Shown piece after piece: positions 8,485-17,503 of a stretch of DNA of 64,000 nucleotides; positions within the stretch are counted from its first letter, which is position 1, and every line of letters starts with the position of its first letter. The stretch comes from Ruminococcus flavefaciens (GTDB lineage: Bacteria; Bacillota; Clostridia; Oscillospirales; Ruminococcaceae). Below the pieces are notes generated by a model that did no database searches, had not been told where the DNA came from, and saw only the letters and a list, made by a program, of their open reading frames with translations. The stretch is taken from the NCBI RefSeq assembly GCF_900108555.1, contig NZ_FNWV01000005.1, positions 62,001 through 126,000 of the forward strand, read 5' to 3'. A program made the position numbers and the translations under genes.

Positions 8485-9677
8485 ATGTTGACCTCCTTGC
8501 TTTCACCATCTATAACAACTACCTTCGCTATCTTCTTTTCCATTGCATAAGCACGTACACTGTCAAGATCGTCAAAGAGTGCATTCTCAACTACCATGCC
8601 CTGATCACGAAGCTCCTTTGCAGCTTTAAGTGCAGCTACCTCGCAACCTTCCTCAGCATATACGATAACATCGGGTCTTGGCTCGGCAGGAAGAACATCG
8701 CTCTTTTCCATAAGCTTAGCCACAGCATTGATATTTACCGCGAAACCGATAGCAGGTACATCATATCCGAACTCTGAAATGAGCTTGTCATAGCGTCCGC
8801 CTGAGAGAACTTCCTCACCGTGTCCCTGTAAATATCCCTTTATGATAAGACCTGTATAGTAGTCGGTCTTGTTTACGAGCCCGAGATCAACAGTGATAGA
8901 ACCCTCACCGCCGCAAAGCTCGGAAGCATCGGCATAAATCTCTCTGAGCTCGTCAAGTATACGCTTGATATTTTCGTCAGGCATGAGCTCCTCAGCCTTT
9001 TCAAATACTTCCTCACCGCCAAAGAGTGCAGGAAGCTTTTTAAGTGCATTTGTAACAGGAGAATTTCCGAAGCTGTCAAGCAGATCGTTGAGTGCAGGGA
9101 AATTCTTGTTCTCGATAAGCTTTCTGATGCTTTCCTTGTCATTTTCTGAGGCATCGAGCTTTCCTACAAGTTCTTTGAAAATGCCTATATGTCCAAGTTC
9201 AAGTGAGAACTCCATACCAAATGAGCTAAGTGAGTCAACAGCTGTTGATATAACTTCAAGGTCTGCTATCTTGAGCTGTGAACCTATAAGCTCTATACCG
9301 GCCTGTACAACTTCGTCGCTTCTGCCTTTTAATGAAGGCTCAGTTGTGTATACAGCCTGAGCATAGCAGAATTTCAGCGGAAGCTCTGCATCTCTCAGTC
9401 TAGTTGCAACTATTCTTGCGATAGGCATAGTTGTATCAGGACGCATTACAAGCAGTCTGCCCTTGCTGTCAGTAAGCTTGTAGAGATTTTCCTGAGGGAA
9501 ATAACGTGAATTAAGGTTGAATACGTCATAAAATTCAAGTCCGGGAGTTATGGTCTCATTATATCCGCGGCTTTTGAAAAGTCCCATAAGGGTGCTTTCT
9601 ATATTTCTTCTTACGATACACTCTCCGAAGAGCAAGTCTTTTGTACCCTCGGGAGTTATAAGGTCATAGTTTTTCAT
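8481..9677 (-). CDS. hisZ: ATP phosphoribosyltransferase regulatory subunit HisZ
   Basis: About 398 residues resembling the catalytic core of histidyl-tRNA synthetase. The class II core is recognisable (motif 2-like RPDTTMPIARIVA, and an SGGRYDKL stretch near the histidine site), but there is no anticodon-binding domain of a true synthetase. HisZ binds histidine and confers feedback inhibition on short HisG. The start is the ATG at 9677 because GAGGAGG lies five bases upstream. It is the first gene of the operon, 44 bases after a strong promoter -10 box. Confidence 0.93.
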   Translation of the reverse strand: MKNYDLITPEGTKDLLFGECIVRRNIESTLMGLFKSRGYNETITPGLEFYDVFNLNSRYFPQENLYKLTDSKGRLLVMRPDTTMPIARIVATRLRDAELPLKFCYAQAVYTTEPSLKGRSDEVVQAGIELIGSQLKIADLEVISTAVDSLSSFGMEFSLELGHIGIFKELVGKLDASENDKESIRKLIENKNFPALNDLLDSFGNSPVTNALKKLPALFGGEEVFEKAEELMPDENIKRILDELREIYADASELCGGEGSITVDLGLVNKTDYYTGLIIKGYLQGHGEEVLSGGRYDKLISEFGYDVPAIGFAVNINAVAKLMEKSDVLPAEPRPDVIVYAEEGCEVAALKAAKELRDQGMVVENALFDDLDSVRAYAMEKKIAKVVVIDGESKEVNI

Positions 9678-9720
9678 GTGAACCTCCTCGTTAATCACTT
9701 TAGTCTGCTAACATGATAAT

Positions 9721-9749
9721 ATGATAACATATTACTAAAAGAAAGTCAA
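9721..9749 (-). promoter_or_regulatory. Sigma-A promoter of the his operon
   Basis: On the minus strand TTGACT (9749-9744) and TATCAT (9726-9721) are separated by exactly 17 bases. The -35 box lies just after the polC stop. The leader to hisZ is under 40 nt, too short for a T-box or peptide attenuator. Confidence 0.8.
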
Positions 9750-9750
9750 G

Positions 9751-12700
9751 TTAAAAGAACGACATCTGTGTGGATTCGGGTAAATCACCAAACGCACCTA
9801 TGCTTTTCAACATATCTATTGTTGTTTTTGACGCACCGCTCTCCTGCTGGAACTCCTCGATAGACATAAATCCGCCCTTCTGAACAGCTTCGTAAATTCC
9901 CTTTGCAGCGTTGTCGCCGACACCGCTCATTGCGGAGAAAGGTATTCTCAGCTTGCCGTCCTCAACAAGATAATCTGTAGCGTGTGATTTGAAAAGATCA
10001 ATGGGCAGGAACTCATATCCTCTCGACATCATCTCATTTGTAATGAGCAGGATATCGTACAGGGCACTGTCCTTGTTGGTCTTGTCGTTGCCCAGTGCCT
10101 TGATCTCCTCGATCTTGGCACGAACTGCACCTTTGCCCTTAATAGCAAGCTCTGCGTCAAAGTCCTCACCTCTTACGGAGAAGTAGGTCGCATAGTATTC
10201 AAGAGGCATATGCAGCTTGAACCAGCCCAGCTTTATGGCAGCGATAACGTACGCAGCCGCGTGAGCCTTCGGAAACATATACTTTATCTTCAGACAGCTC
10301 TCGATGTACCATTCGGGTACGTTGTGATCGCGGAGCATCTGGATTATCTCAGGTGTGAACTGCTTGGGAGCTTTACCCTTACGTGTCCACTCCATTATCT
10401 GGAAAGCCATTTTCGGCTCTACCCCTTTATACAAAAGGTATGTCATAATAGAGTCACGCGTACCGATAACGTCTGAAATGGTACATACGCCGTTGTCGAT
10501 AAGGTCCTTAGCATTTCCCAGCCAAACGTCGGTACCGTGGGAAAGTCCCGAGATCTGTAAAAAGTCGCTGAACTTGGTGGGCTTTGCGTCCAGAAGCATC
10601 TGTATTGTAAAGCCTGTACCCATTTCAGGTATGCCGAGGCTTCCTGTCTTGCAGTATATCTCCTCGGGAGTTACACCCAGCACATCGCAGTTGGTACACA
10701 TACGAATAACATCGGGGTCAGATGTGGGAACATCCTTTATCTTTATGCCCGTAAGGTCTTCAAGATGCTTGTACAGCGTTGGAACAACGTGTCCAAGCTC
10801 GTCAAGCTTCAGGATAGTATCATGGAGCGAGTTGAACGTGAAATGAGTTGTGATTATCTCGGAATCCGCAGTATCAGCAGGGTGCTGAACGGGAGTAAAG
10901 TCATAAACGTCATAATCTGACGGAACAACGACCATTCCGCCCGGGTGCTGTCCTGTAGTCCTCTTGATGCCCGTACAGCCGATAGCAAGACGGCTCATTT
11001 CCGCATTGTTAAGCGTGATGCCGTTTTCTTCGCAGTACTTCTTTACGTAGCCATAGGCTGTCTTTTCAGCAACTACGGATATAGTTCCTGCCTTGAAAAC
11101 GTTTGATTTACCGAAAAGCTTTTCTGTATAACGATGTGCCCAGAACTGGTATTCATCGGAGAAGTTAAGGTCTATATCAGGAGCTTTATCGCCATCAAAC
11201 CCGAGAAAGGTCTCGAATGGGATATCATGTCCGTCACGGTTCATGTCCTTTCCGCAGTCGGGACACTTCTTAGGCGGCAGGTCAAATCCCGAACCGTATA
11301 CACCGTCCAGCAGGAACTCACTGTGCTTGCAGTTAGGGCAGACATAGTGTGGCGGAAGCGGATTTACCTCCGAGATACCTGCCATTGATGCAACGAATGA
11401 CGAACCGACCGATCCTCTCGAACCAACAAGATATCCGTTGTCAACAGAGTTCCAAACAAGCTTCTGTGCGATAATGTAAAGTACTGAAAATCCGTGCTTG
11501 ATAATAGATGAAAGCTCTCTGTCAAGACGCTTGTCAACAAGCTCGGGAAGCGGATCACCGTATATCTCATGAGCCTTGTCATGAGTTATCTTTACAAGCT
11601 CTTCCTCAGCACCTTCGATCGTAGGTGTAAAAGTTCCCTTTGGTATAGGACGTATCATCTCTATCTGGTCGGCAATTGCATTGGTATTGGTAATGACTAC
11701 TTCTTTTGCCTTATCCTCGCCGAGATATGCAAACTCCGTCATCATTTCCTCGGTAGTCCTCAGATAAAGCGGAGCCTGCTCCTCTGCGTCCTTAAAGCCC
11801 ATGCTTGCAAGGATTATCTTACGGTAGATAGCGTCCTTCGGATCAATAAAATGAACATCACAGGTCGCGCAGGTAGGTATACCCAGTCTGTCACCCAGTT
11901 CTACTATATTTTTATTGAATTCACGAAGCTCGTCATCGTCCCTTGCTACGCCCTCACGAACCATGAATTCGTTGTTGCCTATGGGTTGTATCTCAAGGTA
12001 ATCATAGAATTTCGCAAGATTGTCGATATAGTCCTGATCGCGTATATCAAGCATAGCCTGAAACAGCTCTCCTGCTTCACAGGCACTTCCGTAGATAAGT
12101 CCCTCACGATGTTCAATGAGCTTGGACTTAGGTATAAGCGGCTTTTTATAGAAGTATTCAAGGTTACTGAGCGATACCAGTCTGTAGAGATTTTTAAGTC
12201 CTGCCTGATTGCGGACAAGAATGATATGATGATAGCTTTTCAGCTTCTTTGTCTCTATCTCACCAACAAGTATATTGAGCTGCTGTATTGACTTGAAGTT
12301 TCTTTCACTTTTAAGTCTGCCGACAAGCTCGATATATATTTTCGCAAGCATCAAAGCATCATCGGAAGCTCTGTGGTGGTCAAACTTTCCGAGTTTGAGC
12401 TGCTTTGCAACAAGATTGAGCTTGTGTCGTCCCATTTCGGGGAGCATGGACTGACACATAACAAGTGTGTCCACCCATGTATACGGGAAATCGATATCCT
12501 GACGCTTCTTCACCTGATTTATCATGTTGGTATCATAACGGGCGTTATGAGCAACAAGCACAGGCTTGTCTCCGCAGAACTCCATGAACATACGCAGTGC
12601 CTCTGCTTCATCAGGAGCATTGGCAACATCTGCATCGCTTATTCCCGTAAGCTCAGTTATTCTCTCGGGGATATGGAAACCGGGATTTACCTTTGTATTG

Positions 12701-14076
12701 AAGCTGTCAACTACCTGTAAGTTTTTCAGCTTTACGGCACCTATCTCTGTAAGGCGGTCATTGCGGAAGCTGAGTCCTGTAGTCTCAACATCGAATATGA
12801 TTATCTCATCATCGAATGAACGGTCATCGTCGCCGTAGACTACCATGTCACGCTCGATATCGTTGACAACATAAGCCTCCATGCCGTATATAGCCTTGAA
12901 GTTCTTTGGCATATTATACATACAATCAGGGAAAGCCTGCACGTTACCGTGATCGGTTATAGCCATAGCCTGATGTCCCCATGCAGCGGCTCTGTTGATA
13001 AGTGTAACAGGATCGGTAACAGCGTCCATTGCAGACATATTGCTGTGGCAGTGGAGCTCGACACGCTTTTCGGGATAATTGTCCATTTTCGGTATACGTT
13101 TTACCTTGATAAGAGAATTTGCCGATATGACAATATCTCTTGCGTAGGAGTCGTAATCCAGCTTACCCGAAACGAGAAGTGTTGCGCCACTCTTTATTGA
13201 GCCAAGCTTCAGCTCCTCTACCTCTTCATTCTTGGCAAATATCTTCACCTTTAACGAACCACTGTAGTCTGTGATATCATATGTAACTACAGTCTTTTCG
13301 TTACGGACTTCTTTAAGCTCAGAGGCAAATACATCACCTACGACAACGACCTTTTCTCCAAGACGCTGTACAGCTTCGCAGATCGGTACAGGTTTTTCAC
13401 GTATAGCCTTGCCCTTGACTATTTCGGCAGACTCTGCGTCAAAATCCTTATCAAGAGCAGTAACATCAATTGTCACAGTAGGTATTACCGACTTCATTTC
13501 CTCGGCTCTTATCTCATCGGGAGTCTTGTCGGGAATGAGCTGACTGCTGTAATCAGGCATATCCGCTTCGATACGCTCTATCATCTCATCGAACTGCTGA
13601 GCACTTACATTGTTCTCACCGTCAAGAACTACCTTGACCTTCACACCGAACTGATTATATATCATTCGTGAAAAATACAGGCAGAAGTTATACCTGTCAA
13701 GGATATCCCTGCCGCCGTGTACTATCTTTATACGCAGTTCTCCGTTTCCGAGAGTTACTTCCGCATCATCGAGAAAGCCGTTGACTACAGGTATTTCGCG
13801 CTTCAAAAGTTTAAGAAGCTCGCTGTAGCAATCCATGCCGAATTTCTCAGACGGATATCGAGGAGCAAGTCTAACCTGCTCCACCTTTATAGCTGTCTCC
13901 ACAGCCTTTTCAAAACTAAAGATATCATCACTTGGTACTATTTCACCGAAATGCGCATGAAAACGTATCTTTTCGAGATTTTCGCTGTATGTCAGCTTGA
14001 ATATCTCGCCGCTGAGGATACTCTCAGGCAATTCGAGGTCATAATCTTTGAGAAATTCGGATATTTTTATCTGCAT
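9751..14076 (-). CDS. polC: DNA polymerase III alpha subunit, Gram-positive type PolC
   Basis: A 1441-residue replicative polymerase of the PolC type: N-terminal region, OB-fold, PHP domain (ELHCHSNMSAMD), then an inserted DEDD 3'-5' proofreading exonuclease (FDVETTGL, around residues 425-590), then the C-family polymerase with the catalytic aspartates in DKAPDIDLNFSDE. A Cys4 zinc site (CPNC and CPDC) precedes the palm, as in other PolC proteins. It is the processive replicase at the fork and binds the beta clamp; the C-terminal QMSFF is a typical clamp-binding end. It is the last gene of the pyrH-ispG run, a common place for polC in Firmicutes. Confidence 0.98.
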   Translation of the reverse strand: MQIKISEFLKDYDLELPESILSGEIFKLTYSENLEKIRFHAHFGEIVPSDDIFSFEKAVETAIKVEQVRLAPRYPSEKFGMDCYSELLKLLKREIPVVNGFLDDAEVTLGNGELRIKIVHGGRDILDRYNFCLYFSRMIYNQFGVKVKVVLDGENNVSAQQFDEMIERIEADMPDYSSQLIPDKTPDEIRAEEMKSVIPTVTIDVTALDKDFDAESAEIVKGKAIREKPVPICEAVQRLGEKVVVVGDVFASELKEVRNEKTVVTYDITDYSGSLKVKIFAKNEEVEELKLGSIKSGATLLVSGKLDYDSYARDIVISANSLIKVKRIPKMDNYPEKRVELHCHSNMSAMDAVTDPVTLINRAAAWGHQAMAITDHGNVQAFPDCMYNMPKNFKAIYGMEAYVVNDIERDMVVYGDDDRSFDDEIIIFDVETTGLSFRNDRLTEIGAVKLKNLQVVDSFNTKVNPGFHIPERITELTGISDADVANAPDEAEALRMFMEFCGDKPVLVAHNARYDTNMINQVKKRQDIDFPYTWVDTLVMCQSMLPEMGRHKLNLVAKQLKLGKFDHHRASDDALMLAKIYIELVGRLKSERNFKSIQQLNILVGEIETKKLKSYHHIILVRNQAGLKNLYRLVSLSNLEYFYKKPLIPKSKLIEHREGLIYGSACEAGELFQAMLDIRDQDYIDNLAKFYDYLEIQPIGNNEFMVREGVARDDDELREFNKNIVELGDRLGIPTCATCDVHFIDPKDAIYRKIILASMGFKDAEEQAPLYLRTTEEMMTEFAYLGEDKAKEVVITNTNAIADQIEMIRPIPKGTFTPTIEGAEEELVKITHDKAHEIYGDPLPELVDKRLDRELSSIIKHGFSVLYIIAQKLVWNSVDNGYLVGSRGSVGSSFVASMAGISEVNPLPPHYVCPNCKHSEFLLDGVYGSGFDLPPKKCPDCGKDMNRDGHDIPFETFLGFDGDKAPDIDLNFSDEYQFWAHRYTEKLFGKSNVFKAGTISVVAEKTAYGYVKKYCEENGITLNNAEMSRLAIGCTGIKRTTGQHPGGMVVVPSDYDVYDFTPVQHPADTADSEIITTHFTFNSLHDTILKLDELGHVVPTLYKHLEDLTGIKIKDVPTSDPDVIRMCTNCDVLGVTPEEIYCKTGSLGIPEMGTGFTIQMLLDAKPTKFSDFLQISGLSHGTDVWLGNAKDLIDNGVCTISDVIGTRDSIMTYLLYKGVEPKMAFQIMEWTRKGKAPKQFTPEIIQMLRDHNVPEWYIESCLKIKYMFPKAHAAAYVIAAIKLGWFKLHMPLEYYATYFSVRGEDFDAELAIKGKGAVRAKIEEIKALGNDKTNKDSALYDILLITNEMMSRGYEFLPIDLFKSHATDYLVEDGKLRIPFSAMSGVGDNAAKGIYEAVQKGGFMSIEEFQQESGASKTTIDMLKSIGAFGDLPESTQMSFF

Positions 14077-14128
14077 TTGTCAACGTCCTTCTTAAAAATC
14101 ATCATTAGCATATATGATCTGCCGCCAA

Positions 14129-14412
14129 TTATTTATTGGTCATCAGCTTTTTAAAACCTACAGCAATTACATTCACTGCAGCAATTGCAATGACTAATAT
14201 GAAAACCTCAGCCGTATATCTAAGGAATTTATTACCGATAAGTTCTTCAAGTCCTATGATATCTGTTACAATAAATCCTAAAATCAAGCCAAAAAGCAAT
14301 AATACAGCTTCTTTCCAGTCAAACTTATGCGGCTTTTTATCTCGTCCTGAAAAGTCTCTTTTAAAAGCTTTTAATTATAATACTCTTTTTCATTTTCCTT
14401 TGTGTATTTCAT
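14129..14412 (-). pseudogene. Frameshifted small two-helix membrane protein gene
   Basis: An ATG at 14412 with AGGAG eight bases upstream opens a frame of only 13 codons, ending at 14373-14371. Directly after this, in another frame, an 81-codon stretch without its own start runs to a stop at 14131-14129. It encodes a basic segment (KAFKRDFSGRDKKPHKF) and two clear membrane helices, one at EAVLLLFGLILGFIVTDIIG and one at AEVFILVIAIAAVNVIAV. Restoring one T in the AATTAAAA run joins the parts into a plausible 94-residue protein. So this is either a one-base-deletion pseudogene, a sequencing error, or a programmed frameshift. I do not recognise the family. Confidence 0.6.
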
Positions 14413-14448
14413 TGCTTTATCTCCTAAAAAGTTTTATTAAAAAATCTT

Positions 14449-15486
14449 TCAGAGTTTTTCTATCTCAGCAAGAAGCTCGGGAACTATTGCATCTTCACTT
14501 ATTTTGCGCTGAGTGCCGTCCTTTTTGAAGATGATAGCACAGCCGTCACCGCCTGCAATGCCGACATCAGCTTCACGTGCTTCTCCCGGACCGTTTACGA
14601 TACAGCCCATGACTGCCACTGTTATATCCTTGTCCATATCCTTGACAGCTTCCTCGACCATTTTAGCCGCCTTAACAAGGTCAATTCGGGTTCTGCCGCA
14701 GGTAGGACATGATACTATCCTTACGCCGCCGCGCTTGCCGATACTTTTGAGAATATCCTTTGCAGCAGCTATCTCGCGGATAGGATCATCTGTAAGAGAT
14801 ACACGGATAGTCTCGCCGATACCGTCACAAAGAAGTGAGCCTATACCTATTGCTGACTTGATAAGTCCCATACGCTCTGTACCCGCCTCAGTAACACCGA
14901 GGTGAAGCGGATAATCACACTTATGCGCTGCAAGTCTGTATGAAGCTATCATCTTATTTACATCCGAGGACTTAATGGAAATAACTATATCGTTAAAGTC
15001 AAAATGCTCCAGCATAGCTGCGTGTCCCATTGCACTCTCAACAAGAGCTTCGGGAGTAGGCGATCCGTATTTCTCAAGTATCTCCTTTTCAAGAGAGCCT
15101 GAGTTTACGCCTATACGTATAGGGATATTTCTTGTGCGGCAGGCTTCGACTACAGCCTTTACCCTATCCATACCGCCGATATTACCCGGATTGATACGTA
15201 TCTTGTCAACACCTGCGGCAGCAGATTCAAGTGCAAGCTTGTAATCAAAGTGGATATCCGCAACAAGGGGGATCTTTACAGCTTCCTTGATAGCAGGGAT
15301 AAGCTTTACAGCCTCCATATTCGGAATAGCTGCACGTATTATCTCGCAGCCTGCCTTTTCAAGCTCAACTGCCTGCTTTACACTGCCCTCGATATCGTCC
15401 GAGCGCATATTGAGCATCGATTGTATATATATATGCTTTCCGTCGAGGACACAGTCCCCTACCTTTACAGGTCTGACATTTCTCAT
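14449..15486 (-). CDS. ispG: 4-hydroxy-3-methylbut-2-enyl diphosphate synthase (flavodoxin) IspG
   Basis: A 345-residue iron-sulfur enzyme of the MEP isoprenoid pathway, which reductively opens MEcPP to HMBPP. The [4Fe-4S] ligands are visible as CPTCGR and GCIVNGPGE in the C-terminal third. The N-terminus matches the barrel domain of the two-domain bacterial form (VGDCVLDGKHIYIQSM). dxr, of the same pathway, lies three genes upstream in the same direction. It precedes the broken small membrane gene and polC. Confidence 0.97.
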   Translation of the reverse strand: MRNVRPVKVGDCVLDGKHIYIQSMLNMRSDDIEGSVKQAVELEKAGCEIIRAAIPNMEAVKLIPAIKEAVKIPLVADIHFDYKLALESAAAGVDKIRINPGNIGGMDRVKAVVEACRTRNIPIRIGVNSGSLEKEILEKYGSPTPEALVESAMGHAAMLEHFDFNDIVISIKSSDVNKMIASYRLAAHKCDYPLHLGVTEAGTERMGLIKSAIGIGSLLCDGIGETIRVSLTDDPIREIAAAKDILKSIGKRGGVRIVSCPTCGRTRIDLVKAAKMVEEAVKDMDKDITVAVMGCIVNGPGEAREADVGIAGGDGCAIIFKKDGTQRKISEDAIVPELLAEIEKL

Positions 15487-15509
15487 ATTATTCCTCCGTA
15501 AAATGTAAA

Positions 15510-16424
15510 TTACAATGTTATCTTTTCGCCGTCAGCTGAAATAACAGTATCAGGGAATATTTGTCTGAGCTCCTCAGCGTATGCCGAAGGCTCTTTTTCG
15601 GCAGGACTGTAATGTGTGAGCCAAAGCCTCTTCACTCCTGCTTTTTTTGCAATATTGCAGGCGTCCTGCATGAGCATATGGTGCTTTTCGTTCATGGACT
15701 CCTTTTTATCAGGAACCCCATACATTCCCTCGCACACAAAAAGGTCCGAGCTTTCCGCAAATCCAACGATTTCATCAATTGGCAGAGTATCCGTGGTATA
15801 GGTTATTTTTAAAGGCTGCCTTTTACCGCCCGTTACGGACTCGGAAAAGATAGTTCTTCCGTCAATGAGGGTAACTGTTTCACCGCCGTGAAGTCTTTTC
15901 CACATCTCTACGGGAATATCCAGTTCCTTTGCTTTCTCAGGAAGAAAAACAGGCTTTTTTTCAAGGATAAGACTGTAGCCGATACAGCTGACTCTGTGAG
16001 AAAGGGGCAGAGTCTTTATTGTCAGCATAGGATCGATCGTATCGGCGATAAATCCATATGGTCTGTCCTCGGAAATACTGTGCAGACGCACTTCATAAGG
16101 AAGTCCGCCGCATATGCTTACAAGCTTTTCAAGTACCGGGATACAGCTTTTGGGAGCAGCAATATCAAGTGGCTCTGTACGTGAACAATTGCCGACAGAT
16201 AAGAGCAGTCCCGTAAGCCCCATAACATGGTCAGCATGGCAATGAGTGAAGAGTATAAGCTCGATCTTACTCAATTTCAGTCCATGCTTGGCAGCAGCTA
16301 CCTGAGTACCCTCACCGCAGTCTATAAGTACAGCCTTTCCGTTAAACTCAACATAAAGGCTCGTAAGGAACCTGTCTTTCAGCGGAAGCATACCGCCTGT
16401 ACCGAGCAGACATACGTCAGCCAT
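15510..16424 (-). CDS. rnz: Ribonuclease Z (tRNA 3'-processing endonuclease)
   Basis: A 304-residue metallo-beta-lactamase-fold nuclease. The zinc motif HCHADH is at residues 61-66, with further ligands in LSHR and in the C-terminal LTHYSP motif. RNase Z removes 3' trailers from precursor tRNAs, chiefly those without an encoded CCA. The start is the ATG at 16424, since GGAGG lies five bases before it; it overlaps the rseP stop by eight bases. Its place inside the rseP-ispG pair is less usual, since these two are often adjacent in clostridia. Confidence 0.9.
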   Translation of the reverse strand: MADVCLLGTGGMLPLKDRFLTSLYVEFNGKAVLIDCGEGTQVAAAKHGLKLSKIELILFTHCHADHVMGLTGLLLSVGNCSRTEPLDIAAPKSCIPVLEKLVSICGGLPYEVRLHSISEDRPYGFIADTIDPMLTIKTLPLSHRVSCIGYSLILEKKPVFLPEKAKELDIPVEMWKRLHGGETVTLIDGRTIFSESVTGGKRQPLKITYTTDTLPIDEIVGFAESSDLFVCEGMYGVPDKKESMNEKHHMLMQDACNIAKKAGVKRLWLTHYSPAEKEPSAYAEELRQIFPDTVISADGEKITL

Positions 16425-17487
16425 TTTTGCCTCCTGTGATAAGTTTGACGATATCATTGTATGTTGCAAAGATCATTATACCGAAAAGGAGCACCATTCC
16501 TGCGAGATGAACATATCCCTCATGTTCGGGCTTGATGGGCTTGCGGCGTACAAGCTCGATAAAGCAGAAGAGAAGTCGACCGCCGTCAAGTCCGGGAATA
16601 GGAAGAAGATTGAAAATACCTACGTTTATTGAGATAAGTGCCATCATATAAAACAAATTAAATATGCTTTCCTTAACGTTTTCAGCATCCTTCGCCGCAT
16701 CATTTATAACTGTAACAACGCCTACAGGACCTGAGACCTCTTCTTTTTCCACTTGTCCCGAAAACAGCTGTTTCAGTGAAAGACCTATGATATGCGTCAT
16801 AGACATAAAGTTTTCGCCGGAGCCTTTCAAAACAGTAAGAGGATTCTTATTCTTGTATACGACCCCAAAATCAACAAATTTATCACTTCCGTCCTTGATG
16901 CGGAAAGATACGTCATCTAATTTCAGCTTTTCTCCGTTACGCTTGACGATAACCTCATGACCTTCATGCTCTTGCATAACATTGAAAACATAATTGAAGT
17001 CAATGATACTGTACACTCTCGTACCGTCCACAGATATTATCTTGTCGCCCTTTTCAAGACCTGTATCATAACTTTCGGCATAGTAAGTGATAACTCCGTC
17101 ATCTTCGGTCCTCATAAAGTTACTTACTGTAGTCGTCGGAACTCCGTCCATCATGCTTATATATATAACTATAGCTATAAAACCGAGAACAAAGTTCATT
17201 CCCGCACCTGCAACAAGTACGACCATTCTTTTCCAGAGCTTGGCGTTGCGGAAGCTTCTCGGATCACTGTTGGTAGCATCTTCTCCTTCCATAGCACAGT
17301 AACCGCCAAGCGGAAGAAGTCTGAGTGAATACTTTGTCTCGCCCTTAGTCTTCTGGAGCAGCTTTGGTCCCATACCTACCGAAAACTCCAGTACCTTTAT
17401 ACCGCTGAGCTTGGCGCATATGAAATGTCCGAACTCATGCACGGTAACTATCAAACCGAAAATAATAATTGCAATAACAATACCCAT
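16417..17487 (-). CDS. rseP: Site-2 intramembrane zinc metalloprotease RseP
   Basis: A 356-residue membrane protease with the zinc motif HEFGH at residues 17-21 in the first membrane helix, a central PDZ-like domain (about 110-195) and the second active-site motif LLPIPGLDGGRL near residue 300. The family cuts transmembrane anti-sigma factors and leftover signal peptides within the membrane. In Firmicutes the orthologue is RasP, placed in the same cdsA-dxr-rseP order. The window encodes two ECF sigma factors with single-pass membrane anti-sigma proteins that could be its substrates; that link is inference. Confidence 0.95.
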   Translation of the reverse strand: MGIVIAIIIFGLIVTVHEFGHFICAKLSGIKVLEFSVGMGPKLLQKTKGETKYSLRLLPLGGYCAMEGEDATNSDPRSFRNAKLWKRMVVLVAGAGMNFVLGFIAIVIYISMMDGVPTTTVSNFMRTEDDGVITYYAESYDTGLEKGDKIISVDGTRVYSIIDFNYVFNVMQEHEGHEVIVKRNGEKLKLDDVSFRIKDGSDKFVDFGVVYKNKNPLTVLKGSGENFMSMTHIIGLSLKQLFSGQVEKEEVSGPVGVVTVINDAAKDAENVKESIFNLFYMMALISINVGIFNLLPIPGLDGGRLLFCFIELVRRKPIKPEHEGYVHLAGMVLLFGIMIFATYNDIVKLITGGKNG

Positions 17488-17503
17488 GTAGTACGATCCT
17501 TTC

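Noticed and set aside
9678..9750. A T-box or attenuator for the his operon
   Set aside because: The promoter leaves less than 40 nt of leader; no T-box motif is present.
11569..12291. A 240-codon plus-strand frame
   Set aside because: It lies wholly inside polC on the opposite strand; polC motifs continue through this region.
14136..14528. A 130-codon plus-strand frame between polC and ispG
   Set aside because: It runs antisense over the frameshifted membrane gene and the end of ispG and has no ribosome-binding site or family match.
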